The position numbers and the translations under genes were made by a program. 50,889 nt of DNA, from NCBI GenBank assembly GCA_945893145.1, contig CAMDDZ010000038.1:1-50889 (forward strand), read 5' to 3'. Under the pieces are notes generated by a model. The model made no database searches, was not told where the DNA came from, and worked only from the letters and a program-made list of their open reading frames with translations. The stretch comes from Rhodoplanes serenus (GTDB lineage Bacteria; Pseudomonadota; Alphaproteobacteria; Rhizobiales; Xanthobacteraceae). Positions 15,380 through 23,435 of this stretch are shown piece after piece. The number at the start of each line of letters is the position of its first letter. The first letter of the stretch is position 1.

Positions 15380-16169
15380 CCTTGAGTACCCCCAAGTCCA
15401 TGAACCGTTTTCTGATGTGCTTCGTGAACGCGCTGAACTCCGGCGCGTCCTTTTGATCGAGCGTGCGTGGACGCGGAAGATCGACCTTGATGATCTCCGC
15501 AATGGCGCCTGGCCGCGGTGTCATGACGATAATCCGGTCAGACAGGAAGACCGCTTCGTCGATGCTGTGCGTGACAAATACCGCGGTCTTGCGCTTTTCG
15601 AGCCAGATGCGCTGCAAATCGAGGTTCATCTGATCGCGCGTCAAGGCATCGAGCGCGCCGAACGGTTCGTCCATCAGCAGGATTTCGGGGTCATGAATGA
15701 GTGCGCGGCAGAGCGCGACGCGCTGCTTCATGCCGCCGGACAATTCGAAGGGTAGCTTGTTCTCGAAACCTTCGAGGCCGACCTGTGCCAACAACGCCCG
15801 CGCCCGTTCGATGTAGTTGCGCACCGGAAGGCGGCGGATTTCGATTTGCAACAGAACGTTTTCTTGCGCCGTGCGCCAGTCGAGCAGCTCGGGCGTCTGG
15901 AACACGATACCGACATCGGTAAACGGTTCGTCGATCCTGCGGCCGCCGATACGGGCTTCGCCGGTATTGGCGCTGGTCAAGCCGACCATGATCATCATCA
16001 AGGTGGTCTTGCCGCAGCCGCTCGGTCCCAACAACGAGACGAATTCGCCCTGGCTGATGCCGAACGTGATGTCGCGCAGGGCGTGAACGGTCTCTTCGCC
16101 GGTTTGGAACAGCTTCGATATGGACCGGACGTCGATCAGCGGGCCGGTCGCGGCAACATCCAGCATCAC
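15372..16169 (-). CDS. ABC transporter ATP-binding protein (SsuB/TauB type)
   Basis: 265 residues with all ATPase motifs: Walker A GPSGCGKTT (48-56), Q-loop near VFQTPE (89-94), signature LSGGMKQR (143-150), Walker B LLMDEP (164-169) and H-loop VFVTHS. It powers import through the adjacent permease at the cytoplasmic face. Its start overlaps the GST stop by 4 bases (a second ATG lies one codon in), and its end overlaps the permease start by 8 bases. The family transports nitrate, sulfonates, taurine or aromatic acids; the LLM partner favours an organosulfur or similar compound, which is inference. Confidence 0.94.
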   Translation of the reverse strand: MMLDVAATGPLIDVRSISKLFQTGEETVHALRDITFGISQGEFVSLLGPSGCGKTTLMMIMVGLTSANTGEARIGGRRIDEPFTDVGIVFQTPELLDWRTAQENVLLQIEIRRLPVRNYIERARALLAQVGLEGFENKLPFELSGGMKQRVALCRALIHDPEILLMDEPFGALDALTRDQMNLDLQRIWLEKRKTAVFVTHSIDEAVFLSDRIIVMTPRPGAIAEIIKVDLPRPRTLDQKDAPEFSAFTKHIRKRFMDLGVLKDG

Positions 16170-16849
16170 ACGGAATCCGCAAGCCCGTTGAACAATCGCC
16201 GCACCTGGTCGCGCCAGCGGCGCACGCCATCCTGTTGCTCGGACAACGGATCGATGCCGTTCAGATGCCGTGGCATCTGCAACGTGCCGAATATGATGAA
16301 ATCCGCATAGGCCGGCTCGCCTCCGGCAACGAACGGCTGCTGGCGAAGCAGCTCATTGAGCGGTGTCATCGCGTGGTTGAGTTCGTCGAAATCCTTGGCG
16401 CGATTGGCGTAGAGCGCTTCGAGCGTCATGCCGTTGCGCCCTTCGCGCCGCCTGCGAAATTCCTGTGCATCGGCGGACGGATGCAGCGATTTCAAGATGT
16501 CGAGATACAGCGATCTGACCAGCGGCCGTCCGATGATCGTGTCGGTCCAGCCATTGATGAATTTGGCGAAGGACCGGCCCTGCACGCCGTCCATCAGCAT
16601 CGGACGATCAGGATAGGCCTCATCGAGGTAGCAGGCGATGGTCCAGGAGTCGCTCACGGCCCGTTCGCCGTCGAGCAGAACCGGCAACAGGTGTTGCCCG
16701 CTGAAATTCAATTTCTGCTTGTCGCTGTGCCAGCAGAACTCGACGGCGGCATCGAGCCGTTTGTGGGCGAGCGCCATGCGGACGCGCCAGCCGTAGGGGC
16801 TGTAGCGTCGGCCGTCCTTATCGACGAGATCGAAAAAAGTGATGGCCAA
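16166..16849 (-). CDS. Glutathione S-transferase family protein (beta-etherase-like)
   Basis: 227 residues from a TTG at 16849, chosen because GAGGACG precedes it and the protein then begins LAITFFDLVDKDGRRYSPYG, like family members. A longer frame to an ATG at 16894 remains possible. The thioredoxin-like N-domain contains LLPVLLDGERAVSDSW, and the helical C-domain contains ADFIIFGTLQMPR. Members of this GST branch are related to the beta-etherases LigE and LigF and the maleylacetoacetate isomerase-like group. It heads the operon, with its stop overlapping the ATPase start. It could conjugate or cleave the imported substrate in the cytoplasm. Confidence 0.83.
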   Translation of the reverse strand: MAITFFDLVDKDGRRYSPYGWRVRMALAHKRLDAAVEFCWHSDKQKLNFSGQHLLPVLLDGERAVSDSWTIACYLDEAYPDRPMLMDGVQGRSFAKFINGWTDTIIGRPLVRSLYLDILKSLHPSADAQEFRRRREGRNGMTLEALYANRAKDFDELNHAMTPLNELLRQQPFVAGGEPAYADFIIFGTLQMPRHLNGIDPLSEQQDGVRRWRDQVRRLFNGLADSV

Positions 16850-17062
16850 GGACGTCCTCGCTGCGAGACGCGCGCCGCTGACGATAGGCGGCACCTATCC
16901 AATTTGCAATTTGATGTCCGTCCGGCTCCGTATGGTCGGCACACCGCCGGTTGTATTCAATGCGTGACCTTTGGGCGCAGCATGCCGCATTTTCGAAATG
17001 TCCCGCGCCACCGCGCAATGCTAGACAGTTGGCAGACACTCGAAGCCACAAGGAGAGCGAAG

Positions 17063-18073
17063 ATGTCGCGCCATCGCCCTAGCAAAACCGGTCTCATGGT
17101 CGTTGCGATGCTGTGGGCCGCATCGACCGGCGCCGGGTTGGCGCAGGATCGCCCCCTCGATCGCGTTTCCGTTCGCGCTGACGTGTTCTTCTACGGCGCT
17201 CACGCGCCGATCATGGTCGGCATTGTGGATGGCATCTACAAGAAACATGGAATCGACGTGACCTTCGTTGCCGGCCGTGGATCGGCTACGACGATCCAAA
17301 CCGTGGCGAACATGTCGGACCAGTTTGGCTTTGCCGACGGTGCTACGCTCGTGAGGCTTACGGCGCAGGGTTTGCGTGCCAAGCAGATCGTCGGCATTTT
17401 GCAGACTGGCTCGAACTCCATCATGACGCTGCCCGATAGCGGCCTGACCAAGCCTCAGGACCTCAACGGCAAGAGCACTGGGTTTGCACCGGGTAGCGCC
17501 ACCGATCAGATCTTCCCGGCCTTCGCGAAAAAGGCCGGGATCGATTTCTCCAGCATCAAGGGGATATCGGTCGACCCGCCCACCCGGGATAGTCTGTTCT
17601 TGCTGAAGAAGATCGACTTCAACATGGCCCTGGCGGTGGCTCAGCTACCGATCCTGCAGGAGCGATGCGGCTGCAAGCTCAACCTCATGCGTTTTTCGGA
17701 TTATGGCCTTAGCCTGATGAGCAACGGCATTGTTGCGAGCGACAAGATCATTGCCGAGAATCCTGACTTGGTCCGGCGCTTTGCCGCCGCGACCGTGGAG
17801 GCCATCGGTGCAATGGTCGCCAATCCCGAGCATGGCATCGACGTGTTCGTGCAGTTTGCGCCAAACGCCGGCTTCAGCCGCAAGGTCGTAGCAGAACAAT
17901 GGAGCGAAGCCGCGAAGCTTCTGCACACGCCGCGAACGAAGGATATGCCGTACGGGGCGATGGACGAGAAAGATTGGCAGGACACGATCGATTTGCTGGT
18001 CGAGTACGTCAACCTGCCGAAAGGTGCCGTCACGCCTGACAAGGTTTTTACCAACGCGTTTCTGCCGCGCTAA
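17063..18073 (+). CDS. ABC transporter substrate-binding protein (NMT1/THI5-like)
   Basis: 336 residues with a Sec signal peptide (TGLMVVAMLWAASTGAGLAQ, cleavage near 28). The mature part is NMT1/THI5-like: APIMVGIVDGIYKKHGIDVT, then GRGSATTIQTVAN and LTKPQDLNGKSTGFAPGSA. AGGAGAG precedes the ATG at 17063. It is divergent from the GST-ATPase-permease-LLM operon across 213 bp and is the natural periplasmic receptor for that transporter. It is the only binding protein in the window with its permease and ATPase beside it. The ligand is unknown. Confidence 0.92.
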   Translation: MSRHRPSKTGLMVVAMLWAASTGAGLAQDRPLDRVSVRADVFFYGAHAPIMVGIVDGIYKKHGIDVTFVAGRGSATTIQTVANMSDQFGFADGATLVRLTAQGLRAKQIVGILQTGSNSIMTLPDSGLTKPQDLNGKSTGFAPGSATDQIFPAFAKKAGIDFSSIKGISVDPPTRDSLFLLKKIDFNMALAVAQLPILQERCGCKLNLMRFSDYGLSLMSNGIVASDKIIAENPDLVRRFAAATVEAIGAMVANPEHGIDVFVQFAPNAGFSRKVVAEQWSEAAKLLHTPRTKDMPYGAMDEKDWQDTIDLLVEYVNLPKGAVTPDKVFTNAFLPR

Positions 18074-18092
18074 ACCTTTCTGCGGCGAACGT

Positions 18093-18668
18093 TCAGAGTA
18101 GCCCGTCTTCGCCCTTCATATCTTCGAACTTCAACCCGCCCACGCGGGCGCCAATTCTGCCGCGGTTGGCGACGCAAAAGATAACGGCGATCTCGTCGGG
18201 CAAAGGGGCGTCCGGAAGCAGGACCGTCATACCGTCGTAGTGCGATCGAATGTACAGCGCGTCTTTGCACGCGAGTGGAATGTCGATCGGAACGCCGGGC
18301 GCCGCCCGCTTGGTGAACGAGGAAATCCAAGCTCTGCCGCCGCCAACAACGTCACGGAGAGGATTCGCGAAGGTCGTTGTCAGAAGCGCATTGGCATGTT
18401 CCTGCTCGCCCGCAAGTCCGGCGATGCCGGCTTTGCCGTAACTCTGAACTTCGTAAGAGCCAAGTGTCGCGAGCAGCACCTTGCCCATCTCACGGCCAAG
18501 TTCCTCGCTTGCCGCGATCATCGGTTGCAAATCTTCGACGTGCCGGGCGGCGTATGGGTTTTCTACGACGGCCGCGACAGCCACCTTGCGGAGCGGAGCC
18601 GCCTGCTCATGACCGTGGTCCATATGGTGCTCCACGAAGCTGAACCATCTGCGGACTAGCAACTTCAT
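18093..18668 (-). CDS. Amino acid synthesis family protein (DUF1185)
   Basis: 191 residues matching the DUF1185 pattern (PF06684): PLRKVAVAAVVENPYAARHV, then GSYEVQSYGKAGIAGLAGEQ, EHANALL, a GGGRAWIS segment and DALYIRSHYDGM. The family is named 'amino acid synthesis' in databases, but its reaction is not established to my knowledge. GAGAGGGG precedes the ATG at 18668. The gene is convergent with the ABC binding protein and divergent from the FAD monooxygenase. The gap between their starts is almost filled by the twin-hairpin element. Confidence 0.85.
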   Translation of the reverse strand: MKLLVRRWFSFVEHHMDHGHEQAAPLRKVAVAAVVENPYAARHVEDLQPMIAASEELGREMGKVLLATLGSYEVQSYGKAGIAGLAGEQEHANALLTTTFANPLRDVVGGGRAWISSFTKRAAPGVPIDIPLACKDALYIRSHYDGMTVLLPDAPLPDEIAVIFCVANRGRIGARVGGLKFEDMKGEDGLL

Positions 18669-18718
18669 CGGGCCCCTCTCTGAGCATTGACGACGGAAAC
18701 ACCCGTAGAGAATGTACG

Positions 18719-18885
18719 CTAGTGGTCCGATTCTAACATTCGCATCCCTTCTCGGCGGGCTCTCTTGCGAATGTTAGAATCAAAGGACCACTAGCAATAT
18801 AGATTTCTAGTGGAGCTTTGGATTTGACATTCGCTTCGCGAGCCCGCGGCTGGGTGGGTAGCGAATGTCAAATCCGCTCCACTAG
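18719..18885. repeat. Twin bulged-hairpin element, copy A
   Basis: Hairpin 1 has a basal stem ctagtggtcc (18719-18728) with ggaccactag (18785-18794) and an upper stem at 18729-18744 pairing with 18766-18781. Three unpaired bases AAA (18782-18784) sit on the 3' arm. Hairpin 2 has a basal stem ctagtggagc (18807-18816) with gctccactag (18876-18885) and an upper stem at 18820-18835 pairing with 18860-18875. Three unpaired bases TTT (18817-18819) sit on the 5' arm. All 26 pairs in each hairpin are Watson-Crick. The spacer is 12 nt and the loops are 21 and 24 nt. Hairpin 2 is roughly the reverse complement of hairpin 1, giving a head-to-head BIME-like layout. Copy B lies at 50446-50610. Confidence 0.9.
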
Positions 18886-18898
18886 CGGGAGGGATATC

Positions 18899-20056
18899 GT
18901 GAATGAGATTCGACGTGTCCTGGTGGTCGGAGGCGGTGTCGGCGGATTGACGGCTGCTGCGATCCTCGCACGGCGCGGCACAGAAGTGATCGTCATTGAA
19001 CGCCGGCCTGCCTTTGATATTCCAGGCGTGGGGCTCGGCCAACCTGCGAACGCGCTGCGCGTTTACGATTCGCTCGGTGTTCTCGAAGAGATCCTTGAAA
19101 CGGGGTTCGTCTATGACCGCATGCATATCTTCGATCCCAGCCGAAAGTTGATCGCCGAACACAAATTCCTGCTCGGTGACGACAGGGTCCCGGCCTTCTG
19201 CGCCTTATCCCGGTTGCAGTTGCACAAAATATTGTTGGCGGCCGCCGAACGCGCCGGCGCGCAAATTCGTCTCGGCGTTGAGGTCAGCGAAATTCATGAG
19301 GATCGAGATTGCGTCGACGTCACCTTTTCTAACGGACAACGCGACTCGTTCGATCTGCTGGCCGGCTTCGACGGCATACGGTCCACCACGCGGCTTCACC
19401 TTGTGGGGACCGCATTTGCGCCTCGCCCTTCAGGCTACGGCGCCTGGCGGGTGCAGGCGCCCCGCCCGGCGGATGTGCGCGGGATGGAGTTCCTGCAGGG
19501 CGTCAGCAGCAAGACCGGCGCGATGCCGCTGAGCAACGACATTATGTATCTGTTCCACATTCGATCTGAAGCGGCCGGCGCCAATTTCGCAGGGCAGGAC
19601 CAGGCGAAATTGTTCAAAGAGCGATTGGCGCAGTACGGCGGCTACGTCCCCGAAATCGCTGCTTCTCTCAACAGCAGCTCCGACATCGTCTACAGCCCGA
19701 TCGAGCCTCTGATGCTGCCGTGGCCCTGGTTCCGCGGGCGGGTCGTCATCGGCGGCGACGCCGCTCACACCTTTGCTCCGCATCTCACCCAAGGCGCCGC
19801 CATGGCCGCCGAAGATGCTTTCGTGCTGGCGCGCGAGGTGCTTGCCGACGATGGTTCAGTCGAAGCCCGGTTGATGCGCTATTCAATGAAGCGCTACCCG
19901 CGTTGCGCTTTCGTCTACACATTCTCCGGCCAATGGATGCATGATGAACAATCCATCCATTCGGCGGAGGAGCTGGAAGCCGCGCGAGCCGAATTGACAC
20001 TCAATGCATCAGCTCGTATCGGCGCCAGCGACCGCATCCTCAACGCGGCCATCTAG
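18899..20056 (+). CDS. FAD-dependent monooxygenase (aromatic hydroxylase/UbiH-like)
   Basis: 385 residues from a GTG at 18899, selected because GGGAGG lies eight bases before it and the ADP-binding strand then begins at once (NEIRRVLVVGGGVGGLTAA, with GGGVGG at 11-16). The second FAD motif GDAAHTFAPHLTQG starts near 286. These are the marks of group A flavin monooxygenases (PF01494), which hydroxylate aromatic or heterocyclic rings with NAD(P)H and O2. An in-frame ATG at 18818 would place hairpin 2 of the repeat inside the protein and is rejected. The gene diverges from DUF1185 and is convergent with the MFS gene. Confidence 0.9.
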   Translation: MNEIRRVLVVGGGVGGLTAAAILARRGTEVIVIERRPAFDIPGVGLGQPANALRVYDSLGVLEEILETGFVYDRMHIFDPSRKLIAEHKFLLGDDRVPAFCALSRLQLHKILLAAAERAGAQIRLGVEVSEIHEDRDCVDVTFSNGQRDSFDLLAGFDGIRSTTRLHLVGTAFAPRPSGYGAWRVQAPRPADVRGMEFLQGVSSKTGAMPLSNDIMYLFHIRSEAAGANFAGQDQAKLFKERLAQYGGYVPEIAASLNSSSDIVYSPIEPLMLPWPWFRGRVVIGGDAAHTFAPHLTQGAAMAAEDAFVLAREVLADDGSVEARLMRYSMKRYPRCAFVYTFSGQWMHDEQSIHSAEELEAARAELTLNASARIGASDRILNAAI

Positions 20057-20092
20057 GGCGCGTTATTGCGGACCCACACGGACGCCCCAATG

Positions 20093-21337
20093 TTAGGCCA
20101 GTGCCGGTGCTGGAAGCCGCGCCGGCAGGCAAGCCGTCACCACAAAGATGACGGAGGCTGCCACCGCCATCACGCGGAACAGCATGTCGAAGCCATATGT
20201 CGCGTGAACAAAGGCGATCAGCGGCAGCGACGCGGCCAGCACTGTAAACGCCACCACATACCGCACCGCATAGATGCGGGCGCGGGCCGGCCCGGTTCCC
20301 AACTTTCCGATCATAAAGTCGGTGATCGGAATCTGGCCGAAGGCGCCGAGCATGAAGCCGAGCGCGGTCGCCAGCGCCCAGCCGCCGCTCAGGCCCGGCA
20401 TCAGCGCGAAGAACACGATTTGAATCGTGGCGACGACGAGAAAAACGGAGCGCGGTCCGTAGCGGTCGAGCAGACTGCCAACGACAAGCTGGGCCATCGA
20501 TGCGATCGCGAACACCGCAAAGGTGAAGGCGCCGAGCGCGGTCGCGATGTCGCCCTGTGCCGGCAGCCCGGTCGCCGACAGCCACCGCGTGACGTCCTGC
20601 GCGATTCCCTGCAGTCGCTCGTCGAACACCTTGGGCAAGGCGAAGGTCGTGGACTGGAAGATCAGGCTCGAGACCGCGGTGGTGATGAACACGATCGCCG
20701 AAATGCGCATCAGCAGCGCCTTGTGGTCCGGCGTAAGCGATCCGCTGGCGCTCACTTTCGCGGCTCCTTCGCGGTGTCTCTCCACGATGGGCGTCCACTG
20801 GTGCACCGCGTAGAGAGCGCCCACCACGACGGAAAATATGCCGGGCGCGATGAAGGCCGCACGCCAGCCGCCGTGATCGATGAAATAGCCGGTAATGAGG
20901 GCGGCACTGGCGACGCCCAGATTGCCCCACACGCCGTTCACCGCGAGCCGCATACCGGTGTTCTTCCATCGCTGCGTGACGATGGCGAGCCCGACCGGAT
21001 GATAGATCGCGGCGAACACGCCAATGAAGAACAGTCCGATGCCGACCTGCAGCGGAGTTTGCGCCATCGCGGTTGCGATTGAGGATAGGCCAATGCCAAC
21101 GAAGAACACGGCGACCATGCCTTCGCGGCTCCACTTGTCGGCGAGCCAGCCGGCCGGCAGCGAGAACACGCCGAAGGCGAAGAAGCCGGGCGTCGCGTAT
21201 TTCAGCAGATCGCCGTAGCTCAGTCCCCATTCCCGGATCAGCGCAAGCGCTGCGACCGTGGCAAAGATCAGCGTGAACATGTGGTCCAGGAAATGGCCGA
21301 TGTTCAGGAACAGAAAGTGGATGCGATCGCGATACAT
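20093..21337 (-). CDS. MFS transporter
   Basis: 414 residues with about twelve hydrophobic segments, typical of a major facilitator. The loop 2-3 motif reads LPAGWLADKWSREGM, and the second half repeats it as VGSLLDRYGPRSVF. IYHPVGLAIVTQRWKNTGMR is a pattern of MFS exporters resembling fosmidomycin-type efflux carriers. It likely exports a small molecule by proton antiport; substrate and direction are not visible. It is transcribed divergently from the AraC-type regulator 89 bp away, an arrangement that suggests control by that regulator. Confidence 0.9.
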   Translation of the reverse strand: MYRDRIHFLFLNIGHFLDHMFTLIFATVAALALIREWGLSYGDLLKYATPGFFAFGVFSLPAGWLADKWSREGMVAVFFVGIGLSSIATAMAQTPLQVGIGLFFIGVFAAIYHPVGLAIVTQRWKNTGMRLAVNGVWGNLGVASAALITGYFIDHGGWRAAFIAPGIFSVVVGALYAVHQWTPIVERHREGAAKVSASGSLTPDHKALLMRISAIVFITTAVSSLIFQSTTFALPKVFDERLQGIAQDVTRWLSATGLPAQGDIATALGAFTFAVFAIASMAQLVVGSLLDRYGPRSVFLVVATIQIVFFALMPGLSGGWALATALGFMLGAFGQIPITDFMIGKLGTGPARARIYAVRYVVAFTVLAASLPLIAFVHATYGFDMLFRVMAVAASVIFVVTACLPARLPAPALA

Positions 21338-21389
21338 GCCCGCCTCGTTTCGTGCGCCTGGAAACTAGCCTTGTCAGGATCGCGCCGTC

Positions 21390-21416
21390 ATGCCAATTTT
21401 CGTCGAAATTATGCCA
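21390..21416. promoter_or_regulatory. Direct repeat atgcca with 21-bp period, candidate AraC-family operator
   Basis: In the 89-bp gap between the divergent MFS and AraC-type genes, atgcca occurs at 21390-21395 and 21411-21416, exactly two helical turns apart. Between them aattt and aaatt form a small inverted repeat. AraC/XylS regulators usually bind two direct half-sites about 21 bp apart, so this is a plausible site for the adjacent regulator. The assignment is inference from spacing and position. Confidence 0.4.
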
Positions 21417-21426
21417 GGCGTGCATC

Positions 21427-22233
21427 ATGGCCAAGACCAAGCACCCGCCGACAAGCCGCAGCACCAATGCTGACGACTACCAGAAGGTGCCGCGACCGAT
21501 CGCGGCGATGTCCAAGACGTTCAAGGACGGCTTCGAGATCGCGCCGCATCATCATCCGCGCGATCAGTTTCTCTATTCCGTGACCGGGCTGATGCGGGTG
21601 CGAACCCAGGCAGAAGCCTGGATCGTGCCGCCCGATCGCGCGGTCTATTTACCCGCGCGTGTCGAACATTCGATCGGCATTCGCGGGCTGGTCACGATGA
21701 GCACGCTGTACATCGCGCCGCGGGTGCAGGACGGCCTGCCGGTTGCACCGACCGTGCTGGAAGTCTCCGCATTGCTGCGCGAGCTCGTCCTGGCGCTCAT
21801 CGACGAGCCGGTGGTCTACGACGAACAGGGACGTGGTGGCGCTCTCGCCGAGCTGATCTTTTCGGAGATCGCGCGGGCGCGCCGCCTGCCACTCGTCATC
21901 CCAATGCCGCGCGATCCGCGATTGCTACGGGTGTGCAATGCGATGCTGGCCGATCCCGCCAGCCGCCGTACGTTGGATGACTGGGCTCTCGACGCTGGAG
22001 CGTCGGTGCGCACGCTGGCGCGCTTGTTCGACGAGGAACTGAGCGTCGGGTTTGTCGCGTGGCGTCAGCGCGTGCGGTTTCACAACGCGCTGGAAGCCAT
22101 TTTCGCAGGTGAGCCGATCGCGCTGGTCGCTGAACGCAACGGGTATCGCAGCGCCAGTGCTTTTTCGGCCGCGTTCCGCAATGTCATGGGCCAGCCGCCG
22201 TCGTCGCTGCGGCCGGACAGCGCCCAGAATTGA
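21427..22233 (+). CDS. AraC family transcriptional regulator with cupin sensor domain
   Basis: 268 residues from the ATG at 21427; a GTG at 21352 in the same frame is less likely because it would swallow the intergenic region. The N-terminal cupin-like domain has EIAPHHHPRDQFLYSVTG and PPDRAVYLPARVEHSI. The C-terminal AraC DNA-binding domain has two helix-turn-helix units, DDWALDAGASVRTLARLF and IALVAERNGYRSASAFSAAF. It probably senses a small ligand and controls the divergent MFS exporter, itself, or both. It is convergent with the acyl-CoA dehydrogenase gene (13-bp gap). Confidence 0.92.
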   Translation: MAKTKHPPTSRSTNADDYQKVPRPIAAMSKTFKDGFEIAPHHHPRDQFLYSVTGLMRVRTQAEAWIVPPDRAVYLPARVEHSIGIRGLVTMSTLYIAPRVQDGLPVAPTVLEVSALLRELVLALIDEPVVYDEQGRGGALAELIFSEIARARRLPLVIPMPRDPRLLRVCNAMLADPASRRTLDDWALDAGASVRTLARLFDEELSVGFVAWRQRVRFHNALEAIFAGEPIALVAERNGYRSASAFSAAFRNVMGQPPSSLRPDSAQN

Positions 22234-22246
22234 GTGCTGTCCCGCA

Positions 22247-23401
22247 TCAATTGCGTTCGCGCAAAATGTCCCGCGCCAGCACCATGCGCATCACCTCGAC
22301 CGGTCCTTCGGTGATCATGAAGCTCCTCGCATCGCGCCACATCTTTGAGATCGGCATCTCGGTCGCCAACCCCATGCCGCCGTGGATCTGCATGCAGCGG
22401 TCGGCGACGCGGAAGCCCAGTTCGGTGCCGGCGATCTTGGCCATGTAGCTCTCGTGCCGCGCGGCGACGCCTGCATCGGTGCGCGCGGCGAGCTGATAGA
22501 CCATGAGCTGCACCATGTGGTGCTCGGTGTAGCTGTCGGCGATCATGAACTGCACGGCCTGCCGCTCGGCGAGCGGCGCGCCGAACGTCACGCGCTGCTT
22601 GGCATAGCTCACCATCAGGTCGAGGCAGCGCTTGGCGACGCCGAGCCCACGGCAGGCCTGGTACAAACGTCCGGCCGTGATCCACGACTGCGCGGCGCGC
22701 ATGCCGTCGCCTTCCTTGCCGATCAGGTTTTCGGCCGGCACCTTTACATCGTCGAGCGCGATCTCGCAGGGCTCGTCGCCCATCATGGTCGGCGTCTTGC
22801 GCACCACCTTGAGGCCCGGCGTGTTCGCATCGACCAGGAACATCGAAAGGCCGCCGCGGCTCCCCTTGCTGCGGTCGGTGGCGGCGACCAACTGGAAAAA
22901 GTCGGCGGTGTGCGCGTTGGTGATCCAGCGCTTGTAGCCGTTGATGAGATAGTGGTCGCCCTGCTTGACCGCGGTGGCCCGCATGGCGCCCGGATCTGAG
23001 CCGGCGTCGGGCTCCGACTGGGCAAACGCCGTGGTCTTCTCGCCGCGCAATACCGGCAAGAGATACTTCTCCTTCTGCGCCGGCGTCAGCGTAAAGAGGA
23101 TCGGGCGCAGGTCGGGCCCAAACACCAGCGGGCCGCGCGGCGGCATCGCGACGGTGCGCGCGATCTCTTCCCAGACCACGACCAGGCCGAGCAGGTTGAG
23201 GCCCTGGCCACCGTATTCCTGCGGCACGTCGAGATGCCAAAGCCCGAGCTTCTTCGCCTTCGCCTCGACCGCGGCGCGGACCTCGGGCTTCATCGCGGAG
23301 CCGTCCATCGACGTCATCTCGATCGGGATCAGCTCCCGGTCGACAAAGGTCCGCATCGTCTCCTTGAGGAGCCGCAATTCTTCCGGCAGTTCGTAGTCCA
23401 T
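22247..23401 (-). CDS. Acyl-CoA dehydrogenase family protein
   Basis: 384 residues with the three acyl-CoA dehydrogenase domains. Signature segments are TTAFAQSEPDAGSDPGAMRA in the middle beta-domain, YLINGYKRWITNA, and the C-terminal QIHGGMGLATEMPISKMWRD. The catalytic Glu position of short/medium-chain enzymes cannot be assigned with certainty. The reaction is FAD-dependent alpha,beta-desaturation of an acyl-CoA in the cytoplasm, passing electrons to ETF. The ATG at 23401 gives the normal MDYELPEEL start; a longer frame to 23461 runs into the repeat. It diverges from the molybdenum hydroxylase genes and could work with the CoA ligase at 28210. Confidence 0.93.
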   Translation of the reverse strand: MDYELPEELRLLKETMRTFVDRELIPIEMTSMDGSAMKPEVRAAVEAKAKKLGLWHLDVPQEYGGQGLNLLGLVVVWEEIARTVAMPPRGPLVFGPDLRPILFTLTPAQKEKYLLPVLRGEKTTAFAQSEPDAGSDPGAMRATAVKQGDHYLINGYKRWITNAHTADFFQLVAATDRSKGSRGGLSMFLVDANTPGLKVVRKTPTMMGDEPCEIALDDVKVPAENLIGKEGDGMRAAQSWITAGRLYQACRGLGVAKRCLDLMVSYAKQRVTFGAPLAERQAVQFMIADSYTEHHMVQLMVYQLAARTDAGVAARHESYMAKIAGTELGFRVADRCMQIHGGMGLATEMPISKMWRDARSFMITEGPVEVMRMVLARDILRERN

Positions 23402-23435
23402 CACGCACCCAATGCCTGGCCCGCAATCCAACCAC

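Noticed and set aside
18719..18885. Integron attC site or CRISPR-like array
   Set aside because: There are bulged hairpins, but no attC core boxes or integrase, and no regular spaced repeats as in CRISPR.
18818..18898. Earlier ATG for the FAD monooxygenase
   Set aside because: The added 27 codons are hairpin 2 of the repeat; the GTG at 18899 has a ribosome-binding site and starts the FAD fold.
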